Assembly: GCA_945787655.1 (NCBI GenBank)
Contig: CALZIJ010000051.1
Coordinates: 1-32,708, forward strand
Source of the DNA: Nitrospiria bacterium
Lineage (GTDB): Bacteria; Nitrospirota; Nitrospiria; SBBL01; JAADHI01
Direction of reading: 5' to 3'
DNA: 32,708 nucleotides
Position numbers and translations under genes: made by a program. The notes beneath the pieces are model-generated. The model was not told where the DNA came from and searched no databases. It saw nothing but the letters and a program-made list of their open reading frames with translations. Shown piece by piece: positions 24,019 to 32,700 of this stretch. The stretch's first letter is position 1; each line of letters opens with the position of its first letter.

Positions 24019-25083
24019 ATGGCGCTGGATGATCAGGAAAAAACAGAAAAAGCGACCCCTAAAAGGCGGGAAGAGGCCCGCCGAAAAGGACAGGTTCTCA
24101 CAAGCCGTGAACTGAGTTCTGCGTTTTTGGTTTTATTTTCAATTCTCATATTCAAGGGCTTTGGACTGGATCTTATTTTGAAAATGAAAATAGCCATGAT
24201 TCAAAGCTATACCACGCTGTCCACAGTAGAAATGACCCCTGTTTTATTTAGCCGCTTAATCCGGGAAGGTATTGTGTATTTTTTTATGGCCACTTTACCT
24301 GTAATGGCCTTTATCGCCCTGGTTGGGGGAATGTCTGTCGTGGTCCAGCACGGCGTGCTCTTTACGACAGACCCTCTGATTCCTGATTGGGGACGGATTA
24401 ACCCACTTTCAGGGTTGAAGCGGATTTTGTCGATTGAGGGTCTGGTTAATGGCATAAAAACATTTATGAAGTTCCTGGTGATTGGCGGTGTGGCTTATTT
24501 TGCCGTCCGTGAAAAAATACCCGACATTCTGGCTCTGGGTCGTTTGATGCCAGGCGATATTGTGAATATTACCGGAGAGATGCTCAGTAGTGTGGCCATT
24601 CAATGCGGTGCGGTTGTTGCGGTCATCGGAGTCGCTGATTTTGGTTTCCAATGGTGGGAATATGAAAAAAAGCTCCGTATGAGCAAGCAGGAAATCAAAG
24701 AAGAAAATAAACAAACGGAAGGCACGCCTCTCGTTAAATCAAGAATTCGAAGCCTACAACGGGAAATGGCTAAAAAACGCATGATGGCGGATGTGCCGGA
24801 AGCCGATGTGGTCATCACAAACCCGACGCATCTAGCAGTGGCATTACGCTATCAACTTGAAAATATGGCCGCACCAAAAGTCGTCGCAAAAGGGGCGGGT
24901 TATGTGGCGGAAAAGATCAGGGAAATCGCGCGGGAAAACGGGGTGCCGCTAGTGGAAAACAAACCGGTTGCTCAATCACTTTATAAAACAGTCGATGTCG
25001 GGAAACCCATTCCTGCGGCCATTTACAGAGCGGTGGCAGAAATCTTGTCTTATGTTTACAAGCTCAAGGGGAAAACGCCATGA
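24019..25083 (+). CDS. flhB: FlhB, export substrate-specificity switch protein
   Basis: FlhB is an inner-membrane gate protein whose cytoplasmic domain cleaves itself to switch export from rod/hook to filament proteins. Of 354 residues, the N-terminus KTEKATPKRREEARRKGQV, four membrane helices up to about 210, and the autocleavage motif NPTH at 268-271 are all intact. C-terminal PVAQSLYKTVDVGKPIPAAIY is also typical. It follows fliR by 26 bases; flhA comes next after 65 bases. Confidence 0.97.
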   Translation: MALDDQEKTEKATPKRREEARRKGQVLTSRELSSAFLVLFSILIFKGFGLDLILKMKIAMIQSYTTLSTVEMTPVLFSRLIREGIVYFFMATLPVMAFIALVGGMSVVVQHGVLFTTDPLIPDWGRINPLSGLKRILSIEGLVNGIKTFMKFLVIGGVAYFAVREKIPDILALGRLMPGDIVNITGEMLSSVAIQCGAVVAVIGVADFGFQWWEYEKKLRMSKQEIKEENKQTEGTPLVKSRIRSLQREMAKKRMMADVPEADVVITNPTHLAVALRYQLENMAAPKVVAKGAGYVAEKIREIARENGVPLVENKPVAQSLYKTVDVGKPIPAAIYRAVAEILSYVYKLKGKTP

Positions 25084-25148
25084 AAATCACATGGGTGAAA
25101 AATAAAATCCTGATGAATGACGGATGGAACGAGGGGTGTCATTAAGCG

Positions 25149-27242
25149 ATGGCCGATGTTTTGACACAAAACAGGCCAGTCAACCGGGCGGCCAGAAACG
25201 GGGATGCCGTCATGGCCATTGGGGTCATTGGAATTTTACTTTTGATGATTATCCCGACCCCTCCGGTTTTACTTGACCTCTTGCTCGCGTTCAGCATCAG
25301 TTCCGGCCTTGTCATTTTGTTTGTTTCACTGCATACGGTGAAGCCGGTCGAGTTTTCTTCGTTTCCGTCCATTTTGCTAATTTCGACCTTGTTTCGTCTG
25401 TCGCTCAATATTGCCACAACCCGTTCAATTTTAATGAACGGGAATACCGGCGTCGGCGCGGCTGGAAAGGTGATTGAAACCTTCGGCAATTTGATGATTG
25501 GTTCAAATTACGCCGTGGGTTTAGTCATTTTTATAATTTTGGTTGTGATTAATTTTGTGGTGATTACAAAAGGCGCAGGTCGAATCGCGGAGGTTGCCGC
25601 CCGGTTTATGCTGGATGCGATGCCTGGAAAACAGATGAGTATTGACGCGGATTTAAACGCGGGTTTGATCGACGAAAAAGATGCCAAGGATCGGCGGGCC
25701 GAGATTTCAAGGGAAGCGGATTTTTATGGCGCCATGGACGGTGCGAGCAAATTTGTCCGCGGAGACGCCATTGCGGCAATACTGATCATACTGGTGAATA
25801 TCATCGGAGGATTTGTCATCGGCGTGCTGCAACAGGGCATGAATATCACCACCGCGGCACAAAATTATACCCTGTTAAGTATCGGAGACGGCCTGGTGGG
25901 ACAGATTCCGGCCCTGATTATTTCGACTGCGTCGGGCATTGTCGTCACCCGTGCCGCTTCGGAGTCGAATCTGGGGGCGGATATGACCCGCCAGATGTTG
26001 GTCCATCCCAATGCCCTCATGGGTGCGGCTTCGATTATGTTTATATTCGGATTAATTCCGGGCCTGCCTCACTTTGCATTTTTTGCCTTGGCGGGGGGCA
26101 TTGCCTTTGTCGGGTATTCCGCAAAACAGTCAGAAAAAAAGGCACTGCAGGAAGAAATGAAGCATAAGCCGGTGCCGGCCAAAGGGCCAAACAAGGATGA
26201 ATGGATTGTCCCGCTTGATCTGATGGAATTGAACGTGGGTTACGGCCTCATTCCGCTTGTTGATGAAGCGCAGGACGGGGATTTATTAAAGCGTATTACC
26301 GCGATCCGCCGTCAACTTGCCCTCGAATTAGGGTTTGTTGTTCCGCCAATTCATATTCGTGACAATCTTCAAATTAAACCGAATGAATATTCGATTGTTG
26401 TCAAAGGCGTCGAGGTCAGTCGTGGAGAAGTGCTGCCCCGTCATTTTTTGGCCATGAATCCGGCGGGCATTGAAAATCACGGGATTGAGGGCATTCCAAC
26501 CCGGGAACCTTGTTTTGGTTTAAACGCCTTATGGATTACAGAAAAGGAAAAAGAGCATGCGCAGCTGGAAGGGTTCACCGTTGTGGATGTCCCGTCCGTT
26601 ATCGCCACGCACATTACTGAAACCATTCGGGCCCATTCTGCTGAATTACTGGGCAGGCAAGAAGTACAGCATCTTATTGATCAGTTTGGAAAAGATAACC
26701 CGAAGGTCGTGGAAGAACTCATTCCAAACCTGCTTTCTTTGGGGAGTGTGGTAAAGGTCCTCGGAAATCTTTTGAAGGAGCGGGTGCCCATTCGGGATTT
26801 GCGAACCATTCTGGAAACTTTGGCGGACATGGCCCCGGTCACGAAGGACACCGGCCAACTCACGGAATATACCCGCCAAGCCCTGGCCCGATCCATTACA
26901 AAACAGCATGAAGGCCCGGACGGGACCTTATCTGTCATCAGTATTGATCCCCAGTTGGATCAACTGATTGCCCAATCCATCCAAAAGACCGAGCAAGGGT
27001 CGGTGATCACTCTCGATCCCTTGGTGATTCAAAAGGTGATGATGAAAATACGGCAAGGTTCTGAGGAAGTGGCGATGCAAGGGCATCACCCCGTTATTCT
27101 CTGCTCCCCCGCAATCCGGTTTTATTTGCGGCAAATGGCAGAGCGTTTTATTCCGAATCTGGTGGTGTTGTCCGCCAATGAGATTGCTTCCAATGCAAAA
27201 ATGCAAACCGTCAATACAGTGAGATTAACGGATGAAGATTAA
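25149..27242 (+). CDS. flhA: FlhA, flagellar export-gate ring protein
   Basis: FlhA is the nonameric export-ring protein, converting proton motive force and docking substrates. 697 residues: N-terminal hydrophobic domain with about eight membrane helices, the FHIPEP-family cytoplasmic loop near 141-205 (GRIAEVAARFMLDAMPGKQ, then ISREADFYGAMDGASKFVRGD), and a four-part cytoplasmic domain from about 350. It overlaps the flhF start by 11 bases, so the two are probably translationally coupled. Confidence 0.97.
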   Translation: MADVLTQNRPVNRAARNGDAVMAIGVIGILLLMIIPTPPVLLDLLLAFSISSGLVILFVSLHTVKPVEFSSFPSILLISTLFRLSLNIATTRSILMNGNTGVGAAGKVIETFGNLMIGSNYAVGLVIFIILVVINFVVITKGAGRIAEVAARFMLDAMPGKQMSIDADLNAGLIDEKDAKDRRAEISREADFYGAMDGASKFVRGDAIAAILIILVNIIGGFVIGVLQQGMNITTAAQNYTLLSIGDGLVGQIPALIISTASGIVVTRAASESNLGADMTRQMLVHPNALMGAASIMFIFGLIPGLPHFAFFALAGGIAFVGYSAKQSEKKALQEEMKHKPVPAKGPNKDEWIVPLDLMELNVGYGLIPLVDEAQDGDLLKRITAIRRQLALELGFVVPPIHIRDNLQIKPNEYSIVVKGVEVSRGEVLPRHFLAMNPAGIENHGIEGIPTREPCFGLNALWITEKEKEHAQLEGFTVVDVPSVIATHITETIRAHSAELLGRQEVQHLIDQFGKDNPKVVEELIPNLLSLGSVVKVLGNLLKERVPIRDLRTILETLADMAPVTKDTGQLTEYTRQALARSITKQHEGPDGTLSVISIDPQLDQLIAQSIQKTEQGSVITLDPLVIQKVMMKIRQGSEEVAMQGHHPVILCSPAIRFYLRQMAERFIPNLVVLSANEIASNAKMQTVNTVRLTDED

Positions 27243-28515
27243 AACATTCGAAGGCCAGAGCATGGCTGAAGTGTTGAAAAAGATCAAGGCGGATCTCGGA
27301 GAAGAGGCAGTCATCTTGTCTACAAAGGAATTGGAGAAGAAAATATCTTTGCCCGACGGGAGGTTTAGAAAAGTCTCTGTGGTTCAAATGTCGGCGGCAA
27401 TTGATCACGAAGAAATGCATCCTGAAAAAAATCAGTCCGGCACAGAGTCATCGGCTGCGTTTGACGAGACCTTAACACGCGCAATCCAGGGAGACCTTTA
27501 CAAAGAGCTTCAAGAGATCAAGACCTCTTTAAAGACCCTGAAGACAACACCAGTATCTGGCGGCTCAAACTCAAGTGCCGCCTCGGCTCCTGAAGAAAAA
27601 GAGGAGCTCGAAATACAGCAAAAAAAACTGCAAGAAACCTGGCTTGAAATGAAGATTATGCTCAAATCTTTAAATGATCTTAAAAATACCGCTCAAGGCA
27701 AGACCCAGCATCGGGTTTTGATCCGCTTGCACGATCAGTTGATTGAAAGCGGGGTGGATACGGAAACGGCGGAACATCTTGTGCGTGCTGTTACGGAAGA
27801 GCTTCCAAAGGTTGAATTGTGGCGGCCGGACCGTGTTCAAAGTTCTATTCAGAAAATTATCGAAGGGCTGGTTCAGGTATCCGGACCTTTGAATGTTGAC
27901 GAAAATACATGTCCGGATGGGCCCAAGATCGTGGCATTGATTGGTCCAACGGGGGTTGGAAAAACGACCACGATTGCCAAGCTGGGCGTGGATTGGAAAA
28001 AAAGAGAAAAGCCGGTCACGCTTGTTTCCTTGTTTGATCCGCACCAAGTAGATGCTGATCCCCTCATGCATTACGCAGACCATCATGGACTTGCAATGGT
28101 GCGGGTCAGTTCATGGAAAGGTTTGGAGAAATGGGTGACACGGAGGAAAAAAGGGGAACTCGTTTTGGTGGATACTTCGGGAAGAAGCCATTTAAATTCG
28201 AAGGATGTATCTGTTTTAAAGGGCCTGGTCTCTATGGGCATGCCTTTGGAAACCCATTTGGTGCTTTCCGCCAATATAAAAGGCGGAGACCTTTCCGACA
28301 TGATTGATCGTTTTTCAGTGGTGCCGATTGATTCGTTACTGTTTACCAAAATGGATGAAACGAAGACCTATGGCCCCTTGTTGTCCGCCATGGGCAGGAA
28401 GCGCAAACCGATTTCTTACCTGACGACAGGGCGGCGGGTCCCCGAAGATATCGAAGTCGCGACTCCAAAAAGACTGACAGATTTGATGTTAAAAAGCGCC
28501 TTGGAAAGGGTTTGA
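27232..28515 (+). CDS. flhF: FlhF, SRP-type GTPase for flagellar placement, with degenerate G2 motif
   Basis: FlhF is an SRP-family GTPase that marks the site and number of polar flagella. 427 residues: N-terminal MKIKTFEGQSMAEVLKKIK typical of FlhF, a linker, the N-domain from about 150, and the G domain with P-loop GPTGVGKTT at 238-246, G3 DTSGR at 314-318 and G4 TKMD at 372-375. The G2 motif, normally DTYRIxA or DTFRIxA, reads DPHQVDA at 269-275: the aspartate stays but the threonine and arginine are lost. The usual GQ near VPEDI is GR. GTP binding seems possible; hydrolysis or dimer activation may be altered. Overlaps flhA. Confidence 0.93.
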   Translation: MKIKTFEGQSMAEVLKKIKADLGEEAVILSTKELEKKISLPDGRFRKVSVVQMSAAIDHEEMHPEKNQSGTESSAAFDETLTRAIQGDLYKELQEIKTSLKTLKTTPVSGGSNSSAASAPEEKEELEIQQKKLQETWLEMKIMLKSLNDLKNTAQGKTQHRVLIRLHDQLIESGVDTETAEHLVRAVTEELPKVELWRPDRVQSSIQKIIEGLVQVSGPLNVDENTCPDGPKIVALIGPTGVGKTTTIAKLGVDWKKREKPVTLVSLFDPHQVDADPLMHYADHHGLAMVRVSSWKGLEKWVTRRKKGELVLVDTSGRSHLNSKDVSVLKGLVSMGMPLETHLVLSANIKGGDLSDMIDRFSVVPIDSLLFTKMDETKTYGPLLSAMGRKRKPISYLTTGRRVPEDIEVATPKRLTDLMLKSALERV

Positions 28516-28556
28516 GGAAATCAGCACAGACTAAGTCGAAGAAAGGGTAAGAATAG

Positions 28557-29435
28557 ATGGAAGAAGCCGGAACAATAAACGGAAATGGCAGGAAGGTCAT
28601 TTCCAACCCACCTTCGCAGACTTCACGGATTCCCAAGGTGATTGCAGTGACCAGCGGAAAAGGCGGTGTGGGCAAAACAAACGTCGTTGCAAACCTCGCA
28701 GTGGCCTTGGCCCGACTTGGGAAGTCCGTCGTTATTCTTGATGCGGACCTGGGTTTGGGGAATGTGGACGTCCTTTTCGGGATTATTCCGAAATATACGA
28801 TTGAACATGTTTTGTTGGGTGAGAAAAAACTTTCCGAAGTCATCATTGAAGGTCCGCTGGGTATTAAAATTTTGCCCACCAGTTCCGGGTCTGAAGATTT
28901 AACCCACTTAACCGCTGAACAAAAAATGGTGTTTCTTTCGGAGTTGGATCAGTTAGAAAAAAACATAGATATTTTTTTAATTGATACCGCTGCGGGCATT
29001 TCATCAAACGTGCTTTATTTTAATACAGTGGCTCAGGATATTCTTGTGGTGGCGACAGCAGATCCCACATCGGTCACGGATGCCTACGCCATCATGAAAA
29101 TTCTGTCAAAGCGGCATGGGGAAAAACGCTTCAAGCTGCTTGTGAATATGTCCCGTGGTATTCGGGAATCAAAAGATGTTTTTAGAAAATTAACGCTTGT
29201 TTCAGATCAGTTTCTGGATATTGCCATTGAGTATTGCGGTTTTATTCCGCAGGACGATTATTTAAGGATGGCTGTTTTGGAACAGCGTTCTGTCGTGGAC
29301 GTTTACCCGACTGCAAAATCAAGTGAGTGTTTTATCGGATTGGCAAAGGAAATATTGAAATGGCCTTCCAGTGAGTTCCCGAAGGGAAATGTTCAATTTC
29401 TTTGGAGACGGTTGCTTGGAGATAAGATTGAATAG
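28557..29435 (+). CDS. flhG: FlhG (FleN/YlxH), MinD-type ATPase limiting flagellar number
   Basis: FlhG antagonises FlhF and sets flagellar number. 292 residues: deviant Walker A GKGGVGKT at 34-41, VVILDADLGLGNVDVLFG, the switch II region IDTAAGIS, and the remaining MinD-like fold. The protein begins with a polar tail and shows no DQAxxLR activator helix, which in FlhG proteins normally lies before the P-loop and stimulates FlhF. A stop codon (TAG) directly precedes the ATG, so no longer in-frame start is possible. It is next to flhF, which itself has a changed G2 motif. Confidence 0.95.
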   Translation: MEEAGTINGNGRKVISNPPSQTSRIPKVIAVTSGKGGVGKTNVVANLAVALARLGKSVVILDADLGLGNVDVLFGIIPKYTIEHVLLGEKKLSEVIIEGPLGIKILPTSSGSEDLTHLTAEQKMVFLSELDQLEKNIDIFLIDTAAGISSNVLYFNTVAQDILVVATADPTSVTDAYAIMKILSKRHGEKRFKLLVNMSRGIRESKDVFRKLTLVSDQFLDIAIEYCGFIPQDDYLRMAVLEQRSVVDVYPTAKSSECFIGLAKEILKWPSSEFPKGNVQFLWRRLLGDKIE

Positions 29436-29447
29436 GAAATATTTTGG

Positions 29448-30194
29448 ATGAAATTATCTAAAGAAAAAGATTCCGGAACAATCGAAAAGCCGACCAATCA
29501 GTCCGAAATGGATGTTCTGGTCCGGGAATATGCGCCGATGATCCGAATGATCGCTCAACGGCTTGTTTTCAGGCTGCCTTCTTCCCTTGATATTGACGAC
29601 TTGATTCATTCAGGGGTCATCGGATTAATGAAGGCCCTTGAACGGTATGATCCGACGATCAATGCCCGTTTTAAAACCTATGCCGAGTTTAGAATACGGG
29701 GCGCAATGCTCGATGAAATCCGTACGCTCGACTGGGTTCCCCGGTCGGTCCACGATAAAACCAAACGATTAAAACAGGCCTGTGATGAATTGATTAAATT
29801 AAAGGGACGGCCGCCCAGTGAAGAAGAACTGATCGAGGTGCTTGAAATGGATCAGGAATCTTTTGATGAATTCCTGTTTAAGGCCCGCGGCGCAACGCTT
29901 TTAAGCCTGGATGACATGGGCGTGAAGGACGGCGCGGAGTGGCGTTTTATCGAGGCGATGGCCGACCCGGACAGTGAAGATCCCTTGCTTTCCCTGCTTT
30001 CTCAGGATGACCGGGACCGGCTGATTCAAGCCATCGAGCAGTTAAATAAAAAAGAACAGATGGTGATTTCACTTTATTACGATGAAGAACTCACGATGAA
30101 GGAAATCGGCTTGGTCTTGAAAGTTTCTGAGTCCCGTGTCTGCCAACTCCATTCGAGGGCGATATTAAAATTGAAAGGGCTTCTCAGTGAGTGA
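29448..30194 (+). CDS. fliA: FliA, flagellar sigma-28 factor
   Basis: FliA directs RNA polymerase to late flagellar and chemotaxis genes and is held by FlgM until the hook is complete. The 248 residues show region 2 (LVREYAPMIRMIAQRLVFRLP, DDLIHSGVIGLMKALERYDP, FKTYAEFRIRGAMLDEIR), region 3 (WVPRSVHDKTKRL) and region 4 (KKEQMVISLYYDEELTMKEIG, then VSESRVCQLHSRAILKLK). All core parts are intact. It follows flhG by 12 bases. Confidence 0.96.
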   Translation: MKLSKEKDSGTIEKPTNQSEMDVLVREYAPMIRMIAQRLVFRLPSSLDIDDLIHSGVIGLMKALERYDPTINARFKTYAEFRIRGAMLDEIRTLDWVPRSVHDKTKRLKQACDELIKLKGRPPSEEELIEVLEMDQESFDEFLFKARGATLLSLDDMGVKDGAEWRFIEAMADPDSEDPLLSLLSQDDRDRLIQAIEQLNKKEQMVISLYYDEELTMKEIGLVLKVSESRVCQLHSRAILKLKGLLSE

Positions 30195-30251
30195 AAAGGC
30201 ATTCAATGTGAGTATGGATTGGCATTTTAAGATGTGGGGAAAAGGGCAGGC

Positions 30252-30875
30252 ATGTCGTTAGGGGAAAATCGTGAAGAAGAGAGTGATCCTTTTTCACAAA
30301 TTCGTCTGATTTGTGATGGACGGTTTCCTCATAAAGTCGCCCAAATCATGCCGGGTGAATACTATGTCAGTCAATCACCGACTGTTATCTACACGGTTCT
30401 GGGCTCCTTTTTTTCGGTATGCGTTAATGATCCGCTTAAAAAAGTCGGCGGGATGAATCACTTTATGGCCCCGGACAAAACCTGCGGAAAACAAGAAGCG
30501 GTGACAAAGGCGGTGGCCCTTGAAAGCCGTTACGCGATCGACCGGCTTGTAGAGCGCGTGATTGCTCAGGGTGGGGATAAAACCCGCATGGAGATCAAGG
30601 TGTTCGGCGGGGCGACCCTGCAAGAGATGGACAGCCCAAATTCCGAGAACCGGGCCGAATGGGTCATGGCCTATCTTAAAGAAGAGGCCCTTACACTGGT
30701 CAAGTCGGACGTGGGGGATATTTATCCAAGGAAGCTCTATTTTTATACCGATAGCGGACGGGTTTTGATGAAAAAAATTACCCGGATGAGGAATCAAACA
30801 ATATTGATTCGGGAAGATCGTTTTAGGAAAAAACAGATAAAAGAAGGCATCTCTATGGCCCCTCGTTTTGGATGA
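30252..30875 (+). CDS. cheD: CheD-like protein lacking the catalytic cysteine
   Basis: CheD proteins deamidate glutamines of chemoreceptors and bind CheC. The fold is recognised by GEYYVSQSPTVIYTVLGS, VGGMNHFM and KVFGGA. The catalytic cysteine of the GSC(V/A)xVC motif is replaced: the protein reads GSFFSVC (residues 51-57), Phe at 53. The histidine (H70) remains. The codons are TTT TTT in a T-rich run; an indel would break the frame, so this looks like true substitution. The ATG at 30252 is chosen because it has AGGGCAGG directly upstream; a GTG at 30234 is also in frame. 207 residues, longer than most CheD by a basic C-terminal tail. Probably a binding pseudoenzyme. Confidence 0.85.
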   Translation: MSLGENREEESDPFSQIRLICDGRFPHKVAQIMPGEYYVSQSPTVIYTVLGSFFSVCVNDPLKKVGGMNHFMAPDKTCGKQEAVTKAVALESRYAIDRLVERVIAQGGDKTRMEIKVFGGATLQEMDSPNSENRAEWVMAYLKEEALTLVKSDVGDIYPRKLYFYTDSGRVLMKKITRMRNQTILIREDRFRKKQIKEGISMAPRFG

Positions 30876-30919
30876 TTTCAGAACGTTGGGATAGGTGCAG
30901 GATAGGGAAGGAGGCGGAA

Positions 30920-31231
30920 ATGTCACTTAATGTCACAGTAAACAAGGATCACGGAAAACTCAAGTTTCAGCTGTCTGGACGTTTTGATTTTAATTCAAAC
31001 AAGGCATTCAGAACAGCGTATGAATCCGGACTAAAGGATGTGTCTACAGGCAGTATCATTATTGATCTCGGAGGCGTGGATTATATGGACAGCTCTGCCT
31101 TGGGGATGCTGTTGTTATTCAAGGAAACCGCAGACGAACAAAACAGGATGATTACCCTGATGAATTGTCAGGAGACGGTGCGGGAAATACTGGATATTGT
31201 AAATTTTGGAAAACTGTTTTCTATTCAATAA
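30920..31231 (+). CDS. STAS-domain anti-sigma factor antagonist (HsbA/SpoIIAA-like)
   Basis: 103 residues form one STAS domain with the phosphorylatable serine in DYMDSSALGMLLL (S58, preceded by D57). Such proteins are phosphorylated by a partner-switching kinase and, unphosphorylated, bind an anti-sigma factor or another target. AGGAGG 6 bases before the ATG at 30920 decides the start over the open frame from 30872. The next gene encodes a PP2C phosphatase fused to an anti-sigma-type kinase, and fliA lies two genes upstream, which is the logic of the Pseudomonas HsbA-HsbR module acting on FlgM. Confidence 0.88.
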   Translation: MSLNVTVNKDHGKLKFQLSGRFDFNSNKAFRTAYESGLKDVSTGSIIIDLGGVDYMDSSALGMLLLFKETADEQNRMITLMNCQETVREILDIVNFGKLFSIQ

Positions 31232-31301
31232 AGTGCAAAATATGAGAACAGTCCATGAATCGGAGACGAGATTGTAAAGAGGGAACACAGAGCGTTATTT
31301 A

Positions 31302-32603
31302 ATGATGCAAGAAGCAGAATATACAGGGTCTGAAAAGGGATTGACCCTGGCCCGATATGTGATGGGAAACCTGGTGCGTGATATCCAGGTTGATCCGGAT
31401 TTATTTCAGTACTGGCTGCTTCCAGCGGCCGAATTTTCAGGGGATGTGGTGGCGGCCAGGATGACTGCCGGGCAGCAACTCCATGTCATTCTGGGAGATG
31501 GTACGGGTCATGGCCTGGCGACGGCGCTTTGCATGATGCCGGTTTCTGAAATATTTTATGCCATGACTGGAAAAGGCTTTCCCATCGGCAGTATTGCCAA
31601 AGAATTGAATAAAAAAATGCACGCCTTGCTGCCAAGAGATCGTTTTATTGCAGCAACACTGGTGTCGGTTAATCCGGCAAACCGGACGATTGAAGTCTGG
31701 AACGGCGGGGGACCGGCCGCTTTTTTTGTCAGCGAGGATGGGCAGTATCTTCAAGAATGGAAATCCAATCATTTGCCGATCGGGGTGTTGCCTGATGATG
31801 CCTTTGATGAAAAAGTATCCTGTTATCAATGGGACCAGCCCGGACAGCTTTTTCTTTATTCAGATGGGTTAATTGATGCGAGAGATCAAGGGGACGCGGT
31901 TTTTGGTGTGAAGTGTGTTCAAAAATATCTATTGGAAACGAAGGCGGAAAACCGTTTTGAGGGCTTAAAAAAGGCGGTTTTAGATCATGTCGGTAAAGCC
32001 GAGTCACTGGATGATATTTCCCTCGTGATGCTGAATTGCCATTTGGGGTTTCAGCATAAGCCGCCTCAAAAAAATGAAGATCAAAGCAAACCTTCTAAGG
32101 GCCCAAGGGAATGGAAGGTTGCCCTTCGTTTAAATGAATCCGATATTAAAAATCTCGATGTTCTGCCCATCCTGCTGACCTGGCTGAAACAGGCGGATAT
32201 TTCTCAAAGAGACACGCAGCGCCTTTTTCTGATTTTATCGGAGCTGTACACAAATGCCGTTGATCATGGTTTGTTAGGCCTTGATTCTTCATTAAAATCG
32301 TCTTCATCCGGGTTTGAAGGGTATTTGAACCTAAGATCCGAACGCTTGCATACCTTATCGGAAGGACAGGTCGACATCACGATGGAACGCACCTTTCAAT
32401 CAGAAAAGGCGTTGATCAAAATACGGATAGAAGACAGTGGAAGCGGGTTTGAGCACCAAGATTTTTCGATCGACACCGCGCGTGATTCTGTAAAACCTTC
32501 AGGCAAGGGGATTTCACTCATCCATTCCCTATCCAGTGACGTTCATTATGTCGATCCCGGAAATATCGTTGAAGTGACTTATGCATTAACACGGGACGAA
32601 TAA
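31302..32603 (+). CDS. PP2C (SpoIIE) phosphatase fused to HATPase_c_2 anti-sigma/serine kinase (HsbR-like, no receiver)
   Basis: A bifunctional partner switch: the N-terminal half dephosphorylates and the C-terminal half phosphorylates a STAS protein, presumably the upstream gene product. 433 residues. PP2C domain at about 30-245 with metal-binding aspartates in FSGDVV (D48), GDGTGHG (D66), SDGL (D188) and DDIS (D237/D238). HATPase at about 272-430 with N-box SELYTNAVDHG (E314, N318), EDSGSGF (D378) and GKGISLIHSL. HsbR of Pseudomonas has the same two domains behind a receiver, which is absent here. The start at 31302 has no strong ribosome site; AGAGGGAAC lies about 20 bases upstream. Confidence 0.88.
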   Translation: MMQEAEYTGSEKGLTLARYVMGNLVRDIQVDPDLFQYWLLPAAEFSGDVVAARMTAGQQLHVILGDGTGHGLATALCMMPVSEIFYAMTGKGFPIGSIAKELNKKMHALLPRDRFIAATLVSVNPANRTIEVWNGGGPAAFFVSEDGQYLQEWKSNHLPIGVLPDDAFDEKVSCYQWDQPGQLFLYSDGLIDARDQGDAVFGVKCVQKYLLETKAENRFEGLKKAVLDHVGKAESLDDISLVMLNCHLGFQHKPPQKNEDQSKPSKGPREWKVALRLNESDIKNLDVLPILLTWLKQADISQRDTQRLFLILSELYTNAVDHGLLGLDSSLKSSSSGFEGYLNLRSERLHTLSEGQVDITMERTFQSEKALIKIRIEDSGSGFEHQDFSIDTARDSVKPSGKGISLIHSLSSDVHYVDPGNIVEVTYALTRDE

Positions 32604-32625
32604 GCGAAAGCGCTCGGGGCAGACC

Positions 32626-32653
32626 TAAAGTATTTCTATAGGCTTACCGATAG
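32626..32653 (+). promoter_or_regulatory. Possible sigma-28 (FliA) promoter
   Basis: TAAAGTAT, 12 bases, then ACCGATAG resembles the FliA consensus TAAAGTTT-N11-GCCGATAA, with one extra spacer base and two differences in the -10. The position before the next gene and just after a FliA-linked operon fits. ACCTAAA (32624-32630) and TTTAGGT (32666-32672) form an inverted repeat around it, and GCTTACCGAT is nearly repeated as GCTTATCGGAT at 32674-32684. Confidence 0.45.
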
Positions 32654-32700
32654 AAAAGAGTGGTGTTTTAGGTGCTTATCGGATCTAAAAGAGGGAGAAA

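Noticed and set aside
28343-28879. 178-residue minus-strand ORF across the flhF-flhG junction
   Set aside because: Antisense to two clear genes; no promoter, ribosome site or protein motif.
30222-30240. Possible sigma-54 promoter before the CheD-like gene (TGGCATTTTAAGATG)
   Set aside because: The -24 part is good, but the -12 position reads GATG in place of TTGC, so the required GC is missing.
30402-30416. Loss of the CheD cysteine as a homopolymer sequencing error
   Set aside because: The codons lie in a T7 run, but the reading frame is correct on both sides; a length error would shift the frame, and Cys-Val to Phe-Phe needs substitutions.
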